The translations under genes were made by a program, and so were the position numbers. From Schizochytrium sp. TIO01 (taxonomy: Eukaryota > Sar > Bigyra > Thraustochytrida > Thraustochytriidae), in assembly GCA_004764695.1 (NCBI GenBank), contig SMSO01000025.1:2749102-2813101 (forward strand): 64,000 nucleotides of DNA, written 5' to 3'. Shown here piece after piece: positions 63,885-64,000 of this stretch (within the stretch, counting starts at the first letter, position 1; each line of letters begins with the position of its first letter). The notes under the pieces were generated by a model. That model saw only the letters and a list, made by a program, of their open reading frames with translations, made no database searches and was not told where the DNA came from.

Positions 63885-64000
63885 GGTTGTCCGCAATATA
63901 GATTTGCCACTGCTCGAGGTGGTCTCCTCGTCACGTTGTGGATTTGCTCGGAGACTGGGCACGCGCCTTTCCCGGGCCCCTGCCCGAAGTCCTATATCCC

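Overview
The window looks like nuclear DNA of a free-living, intron-poor, flagellate-bearing eukaryotic microbe. The best guess is a stramenopile (labyrinthulomycete/thraustochytrid or oomycete-like), but this is inference. The gene products are eukaryotic: SPX-MFS phosphate transporter, EBP2, CEP19, CFAP61, 3R-MYB, Golgi GT34. A mitochondrial-type HslV protease subunit fits a protist that kept this bacterial-derived enzyme. A trypsin with C-terminal PAN/Apple-like modules recalls oomycete secreted proteases. CEP19 and CFAP61 imply a cilium or flagellum. About twenty protein genes fill roughly half of the 64 kb. Only two show an intron. No tRNA, rRNA, CRISPR or intact transposon was seen.

Layout. 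1-7.4 kb: a phosphatase-like/asparaginase fusion (-), the SPX-MFS transporter (+, with a tiny first exon) and a secreted trypsin (-). 7.4-15.9 kb: a gene-poor stretch with simple repeats, a duplicated direct repeat and a decayed ankyrin-repeat gene. 15-18 kb: CTP synthase (+), flanked on both sides by tetranucleotide repeats. 18.6-23.1 kb: CEP19-like, an EEP-fold protein with an inserted FN3 domain, and a SUFU-domain protein with a myristoylation-type N-terminus (all -). 26.4-36.6 kb: four same-strand paralogues of an NAD-dependent epimerase-like enzyme; copies 1 and 2 are nearly identical in blocks. 37.4-41.6 kb: a MYB protein with six repeats (+), convergent with glutathione synthetase (-). 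44.5-49 kb: a protein kinase with a long activation-segment insertion (+), convergent with HslV (-). 51.9-64 kb: a two-exon multi-pass membrane protein (+), EBP2 (-), a heavy-metal-associated/2OG-oxygenase fusion (+), CFAP61 (-), and a GT34 glycosyltransferase (-) whose N-terminus may lie outside the window.

The genes do not form one pathway. They are housekeeping (CTP, glutathione, ribosome biogenesis, mitochondrial proteolysis), phosphate handling, signalling (kinase, SUFU, MYB), ciliary, and secretory genes, many in convergent pairs. The most unusual items are the domain fusions (phosphatase-like/asparaginase, HMA-HMA-2OG oxygenase, EEP-FN3 with substituted catalytic positions), the doubled 3R-MYB array, the kinase insertion, and the mosaic epimerase cluster. 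No single operon-like novel system was identified.
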